Shown here in pieces: positions 61,161 through 64,000 of a stretch of DNA of 64,000 nt; positions within the stretch are counted from its first letter, which is position 1; the number at the start of each line of letters is the position of its first letter. Where the stretch lies: contig OZ252283.1 of NCBI GenBank assembly GCA_965250025.1, positions 2,604,001-2,668,000 of the forward strand, written 5' to 3'. This stretch comes from CBDDLD01 sp965250025 (GTDB taxonomy: Bacteria > Bacteroidota > Bacteroidia > Flavobacteriales > Flavobacteriaceae). Made by a program: the position numbers and the translations under genes. The notes beneath the pieces were generated by a model, which did no database searches, was not told the origin of the DNA, and saw nothing but the letters and a program-made list of their open reading frames with translations.

Positions 61161-62018
61161 ATGGCTTGGTTCAGAAGAAAAGATAAAGGGATTCAAACCT
61201 CAACTGAAGAAAAGAAAGACACGCCCAAAGGCTTATGGTATAAGTCGCCTACCGGGAAAATCATAGACACAAAAGAATTAGAACAGAATTTTTATGTAAG
61301 CCCTGAGGATGGCTATCATGTAAGGATAGGTAGTAAAGAGTATTTTGAAATCTTATTTGATGATAATAAATTCAAAGAATTAGATGCCGGACTTACATCT
61401 AAAGATCCTTTGCGATTTGTGGACACTAAAAAATATCCAGATCGCTTAAAAGCTGCACAGGAAAAAACCAAACTAAAAGATGCTGTTCGTACTGCGGTAG
61501 GTAAATCTAAAGGTAATGATCTGGTCATAGCTTGTATGGATTTTTCATTCATAGGAGGCTCAATGGGTAGTGTGGTTGGAGAAAAAATTGCCAGAGCAGC
61601 AGATTATGCCCTGAAGAAAAAAATTCCTTTCATGATCATTAGTAAATCAGGAGGAGCTCGTATGATGGAAGCAGCATTATCATTGATGCAATTGGCTAAA
61701 ACCTCTGCAAAACTGGCTCAATTGGCAGATGCTAAAGTGCCTTACATTTCTTTGTGTACAGATCCGACAACTGGTGGCACCACAGCTTCATTTGCTATGC
61801 TTGGCGATATCAATATTAGCGAGCCGGGAGCACTTATCGGTTTTGCTGGTCCAAGGGTTGTAAGAGATACTACCGGAAAGGAACTTCCTGAAGGGTTTCA
61901 AACCTCAGAATTTTTATTAGAACACGGGTTTTTAGACTTTATATCGCATCGTAAAGATTTAAAAGATAAGATTAATCTTTATATCGATCTGATTAAAAAT
62001 CAACCGTTAAGAGCATAA
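61161..62018 (+). CDS. accD: Acetyl-CoA carboxylase carboxyltransferase subunit beta, without zinc-ribbon cysteines
   Basis: Carboxyltransferase beta subunit, which with AccA transfers the carboxyl group from biotin to acetyl-CoA. 285 residues. The crotonase-fold part is normal: CMDFSFIGGSMGSVVGEKI, KSGGARMMEAALSLMQLAKT, DPTTGGTTASFAMLGD and GFAGPRVV. The N-terminal region that carries a four-cysteine zinc ribbon in E. coli AccD (K-C-x2-C ... C-x2-C) reads WYKSPTGKIIDTKELEQN and FYVSPEDGYH here, with all four cysteines replaced; the first cysteine of the protein is near residue 125. AccA is not in the window. Confidence 0.95.
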   Translation: MAWFRRKDKGIQTSTEEKKDTPKGLWYKSPTGKIIDTKELEQNFYVSPEDGYHVRIGSKEYFEILFDDNKFKELDAGLTSKDPLRFVDTKKYPDRLKAAQEKTKLKDAVRTAVGKSKGNDLVIACMDFSFIGGSMGSVVGEKIARAADYALKKKIPFMIISKSGGARMMEAALSLMQLAKTSAKLAQLADAKVPYISLCTDPTTGGTTASFAMLGDINISEPGALIGFAGPRVVRDTTGKELPEGFQTSEFLLEHGFLDFISHRKDLKDKINLYIDLIKNQPLRA

Positions 62019-62023
62019 ATTAC

Positions 62024-62051
62024 AAAAGCGAGTCCAATGTGGCTCGCTTTT
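62024..62051 (+). terminator. Intrinsic terminator of accD
   Basis: 9-bp stem AAAAGCGAG / CTCGCTTTT around a 10-nt loop. It isolates rpsO from the fba-accD unit. Confidence 0.75.
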
Positions 62052-62139
62052 ATATTATACTGAGACCCAAGTTTTAAATAGCCATAGGTGTTGAAGTCAA
62101 AATAAATGCTACGACTCATTGTAAATCCTTAAAAATTAC

Positions 62140-62147
62140 TATATTTG
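62140..62147 (+). promoter_or_regulatory. Putative -7 promoter element of rpsO
   Basis: TATATTTG, an exact TAnnTTTG match, giving a leader of about 55 bases before the rpsO ATG at 62202. It overlaps an in-frame TTG at 62145. Confidence 0.55.
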
Positions 62148-62201
62148 CCGCTTGAAAGAAAATCTTTCATAGTACATAAAAATCATTTAAATAATATTGG
62201 A

Positions 62202-62471
62202 ATGTATTTAACAAAAGAAAAAAAGGAAGAAATCTTCGCAAAGCACGGTAAAGGTAAAAATGATACTGGTAGTGCTGAAGGCCAAATTGCTTTATTCACT
62301 CATAGAATAAATCATTTAACAGAACATTTAAAAAACAACCGTAAAGACTTTAACACTGAACGTTCTCTAGTAAAATTAGTAGGTAAGCGTAGAGCTTTAC
62401 TAGATTATTTGACAAAGAAAGATATCATGAGATATCGTGCCATTGTTAAAGAATTAGGATTAAGAAAATAA
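62202..62471 (+). CDS. rpsO: 30S ribosomal protein S15
   Basis: Ribosomal protein of the 30S platform, binding 16S rRNA at the central-domain three-way junction. 89 residues from ATG 62202, the exact length typical of bacteria, starting MYLTKEKKEEIFAKHGKG. GSAEGQIALFTHRINHLTEHL and LVKLVGKRRALLDYLTKKD are signature segments. A longer frame begins in the promoter at 62145 and adds 19 residues that no S15 has. pnp follows, as in many bacteria, but with a terminator between. Confidence 0.98.
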   Translation: MYLTKEKKEEIFAKHGKGKNDTGSAEGQIALFTHRINHLTEHLKNNRKDFNTERSLVKLVGKRRALLDYLTKKDIMRYRAIVKELGLRK

Positions 62472-62483
62472 TCATCAGAAAGA

Positions 62484-62507
62484 CCACGCCTACAGCGTGG
62501 TTTTTTT
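62484..62507 (+). terminator. Intrinsic terminator between rpsO and pnp
   Basis: Perfect 6-bp GC-rich stem CCACGC / GCGTGG, 5-nt loop, seven T. Ends rpsO transcription; read-through would supply pnp. Confidence 0.9.
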
Positions 62508-62570
62508 GTTATTTATACAACTCAACGTCGGAGTATAAATGACGCAAACAAGAAGCTAATTATAGTTTTT

Positions 62571-62609
62571 CATTGGTATCACAACAACTACAACAACACA
62601 ACACCAATG
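62571..62609 (+). promoter_or_regulatory. Long-loop hairpin in the pnp leader
   Basis: Inverted repeat CATTGGT (62571-62577) / ACCAATG (62603-62609) enclosing a 25-nt loop made almost only of C and A (ACAACAACTACAACAACACA). It ends 21 bases before the pnp start codon. E. coli pnp is autoregulated through a leader hairpin; a similar role here is inference. Confidence 0.4.
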
Positions 62610-62630
62610 TTTAATTAGAATTAAAAATTT

Positions 62631-64000
62631 ATGATTCCAAAAACTTATAGAGAGGTCATTACTCTCGACGATGGAAGAGAGATTTCTATCGAAACCGGAA
62701 AATTAGCAAAACAAGCTCATGGTAGTGTTGTTGTGCAAATGGGAAATGCCATGTTGTTATGTACTGTAGTATCTAACTATCATGCTGCCGATGTAGACTT
62801 TTTACCTTTAACTGTAGATTACAGAGAAAAATTTGCAGCTGCAGGACGTTATCCTGGTGGATTCTTCAAAAGAGAAGCCCGACCAAGTACAGAAGAGATA
62901 CTTACCATGCGATTGGTGGACCGTGTATTACGACCTCTATTCCCAAAAGACTATCATGCCGAAACTCAAGTCATGATACAGTTAATGTCTCATGATGATA
63001 GTGTAATGCCAGATGCATTAGCAGGTTTGGCCGCTTCAACAGCTATCCAATTGAGTGATATTCCTTTTGAAACACCGATATCAGAAGTTCGTGTAGCCAG
63101 AGTTAACGGGGAATTTGTAATTAATCCAAGTAGAGAAATCTTAGAACAAGCCGATATTGATATGATGGTTGGAGCTTCTGCGGATTCTGTAATGATGGTA
63201 GAAGGTGAAATGGACGAGTGTAGTGAGGAAGAAATGGCAGATGCTATTAAGTTTGCCCACGAAGCTATTAAAGTACAATGTGAAGCACAGATAAAACTGG
63301 CTGAGGCTTTCGGTAAAAAAGAAACCAGAGAATACGAGCCGGAAGACGAAGACGAAGCTTTATCAGAAAAGATTCACAATCTTGTTTATGACAAATCATA
63401 TGCTATAGCAAAAAGTGGTTCTTCAAAACAAGAGCGTGGCTTAGCATTTAGCGAGCTCAAAGAAGAGGTTTTTGAATCTTTTACTGAAGAAGAACAAGAA
63501 GAATTAGGGAAACTTATTCATAAGTATTTCGCTAAAGCTCAAAAAGCAGCTGTAAGAGATCTAACGCTTAACGAAGGGGTACGTTTAGACGGACGTCAAA
63601 CGACAGATATCAGACCCATTTGGTGTGAAGTTGATTATTTACCATCAACACACGGGTCTTCAATTTTCACCAGAGGAGAAACTCAAGCACTGGCAACAGT
63701 AACTTTAGGAACTTCTCGCGAAGCAAATATGGTAGACTTACCTACATATCAAGGTGAAGAAACCTTCTATTTACATTATAACTTCCCACCATTTTCTACT
63801 GGTGAGGCAAGACCATTGAGAGGAACTTCTCGTAGAGAGATTGGACATGGTAACCTTGCTCAACGCGCCCTAAAAGGTATGGTTCCTGAAGACTGGCCAT
63901 ACACTGTCAGAGTCGTTTCTGAAGTATTAGAAAGTAACGGATCATCATCAATGGCTACCGTTTGTGCCGGAACTATGGCCTTAATGGATGCTGGTGTAAG
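62631..64000 (+). CDS. pnp: Polyribonucleotide nucleotidyltransferase, 3' partial
   Basis: Phosphorolytic 3'-to-5' exoribonuclease of the RNA degradosome. The reading frame is open from ATG 62631 to the window edge (456 codons). Visible parts are the first RNase PH domain (GKLAKQAHGSVVVQMG, AAGRYPGGFFKREARPSTEE), the alpha-helical linker domain (about 220-310), and the start of the second RNase PH domain with LDGRQTTDIRPIWCEV, STHGSSIFTRGETQALATVT and LHYNFPPFSTGEARPLRG. The KH and S1 RNA-binding domains would lie beyond the window. Confidence 0.97.
   Translation, partial: MIPKTYREVITLDDGREISIETGKLAKQAHGSVVVQMGNAMLLCTVVSNYHAADVDFLPLTVDYREKFAAAGRYPGGFFKREARPSTEEILTMRLVDRVLRPLFPKDYHAETQVMIQLMSHDDSVMPDALAGLAASTAIQLSDIPFETPISEVRVARVNGEFVINPSREILEQADIDMMVGASADSVMMVEGEMDECSEEEMADAIKFAHEAIKVQCEAQIKLAEAFGKKETREYEPEDEDEALSEKIHNLVYDKSYAIAKSGSSKQERGLAFSELKEEVFESFTEEEQEELGKLIHKYFAKAQKAAVRDLTLNEGVRLDGRQTTDIRPIWCEVDYLPSTHGSSIFTRGETQALATVTLGTSREANMVDLPTYQGEETFYLHYNFPPFSTGEARPLRGTSRREIGHGNLAQRALKGMVPEDWPYTVRVVSEVLESNGSSSMATVCAGTMALMDAGV

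Noticed and set aside
62578..62602. CAA repeats as a microsatellite or CRISPR-like repeat
   Set aside because: Only one short CA-rich stretch, no repeat-spacer pattern; it is better explained as a hairpin loop in the pnp leader.
1..64000. tRNA, rRNA, CRISPR, insertion sequence or phage genes
   Set aside because: None could be recognised on reading both strands; a tRNAscan or profile search would be needed to exclude a missed tRNA.

Overview
The window looks like an ordinary chromosomal stretch of a marine-type member of the Bacteroidota, most likely Flavobacteriaceae. The evidence is AT-rich DNA, no clear Shine-Dalgarno sequences, many promoters with the Bacteroidota -7 box TAnnTTTG, a Na+-pumping NADH:quinone reductase operon, type IX secretion (T9SS) parts and cargo with C-terminal sorting domains, the lipoprotein form of TamA (TamL), and many flavobacterial families of unknown function. 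I see no tRNA, rRNA, CRISPR array, insertion sequence, phage gene or replication origin. No gap between genes exceeds 300 bases.

Layout. 1-2.7 kb: the 3' part of msrA, a methyltransferase, a small lipoprotein and a two-cluster Fe-S (CDGSH) protein. 2.8-10.5 kb: an eight-gene operon for kynurenine breakdown by 3-hydroxyanthranilate meta-cleavage (kynU, kmo, RidA-type deaminase, semialdehyde dehydrogenase, a secreted orphan, an atypical SDR, 3-hydroxyanthranilate dioxygenase, ACMS decarboxylase). 10.5-18.9 kb: a small membrane protein, an O-methyltransferase, tatA, an M1 metallopeptidase, two tandem carboxypeptidase-regulatory-like paralogues, pepE, a GNAT, an M48 protease and an ankyrin protein. 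19.1-24.2 kb: gpmI, a small HAD protein, a CoA-transferase, map and a methyltransferase.

24.2-33.1 kb: the nqrABCDEF operon beside an operon ending in apbE, whose product attaches FMN to NqrB and NqrC. 33.2-39.2 kb: the T9SS Plug protein, a group II PLP decarboxylase, apaG, a DUF6695-like protein and pruA. 39.4-47.4 kb: an envelope and secretion region with three T9SS cargo proteins, an Omp28-type lipoprotein, a TlpA-type thioredoxin and a DUF6029-like protein. Three of these carry CxxC thioredoxin-like sites. 47.4-56.5 kb: rsmG, a fatty acid desaturase, an aminotransferase, two small C-terminally anchored proteins, the trkA-trkH potassium uptake pair, menG and porT. 56.5-64 kb: a SpoU methyltransferase, tamL, fba, accD, rpsO and the 5' part of pnp.

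Themes. Three modules stand out: tryptophan/kynurenine catabolism; Na+-based respiration with its flavinylation enzyme; and T9SS/outer-membrane biogenesis spread over several loci (Plug, PorT, TamL, cargo). I did not find a convincing undescribed system such as a defence island or biosynthetic cluster. The best leads are local: the two unexplained genes in the kynurenine operon, the cluster of exported thioredoxin-like proteins, an AccD without zinc-ribbon cysteines, the conserved-looking but unnamed genes around nqr/apbE, and the structured CAA-rich leader of pnp.
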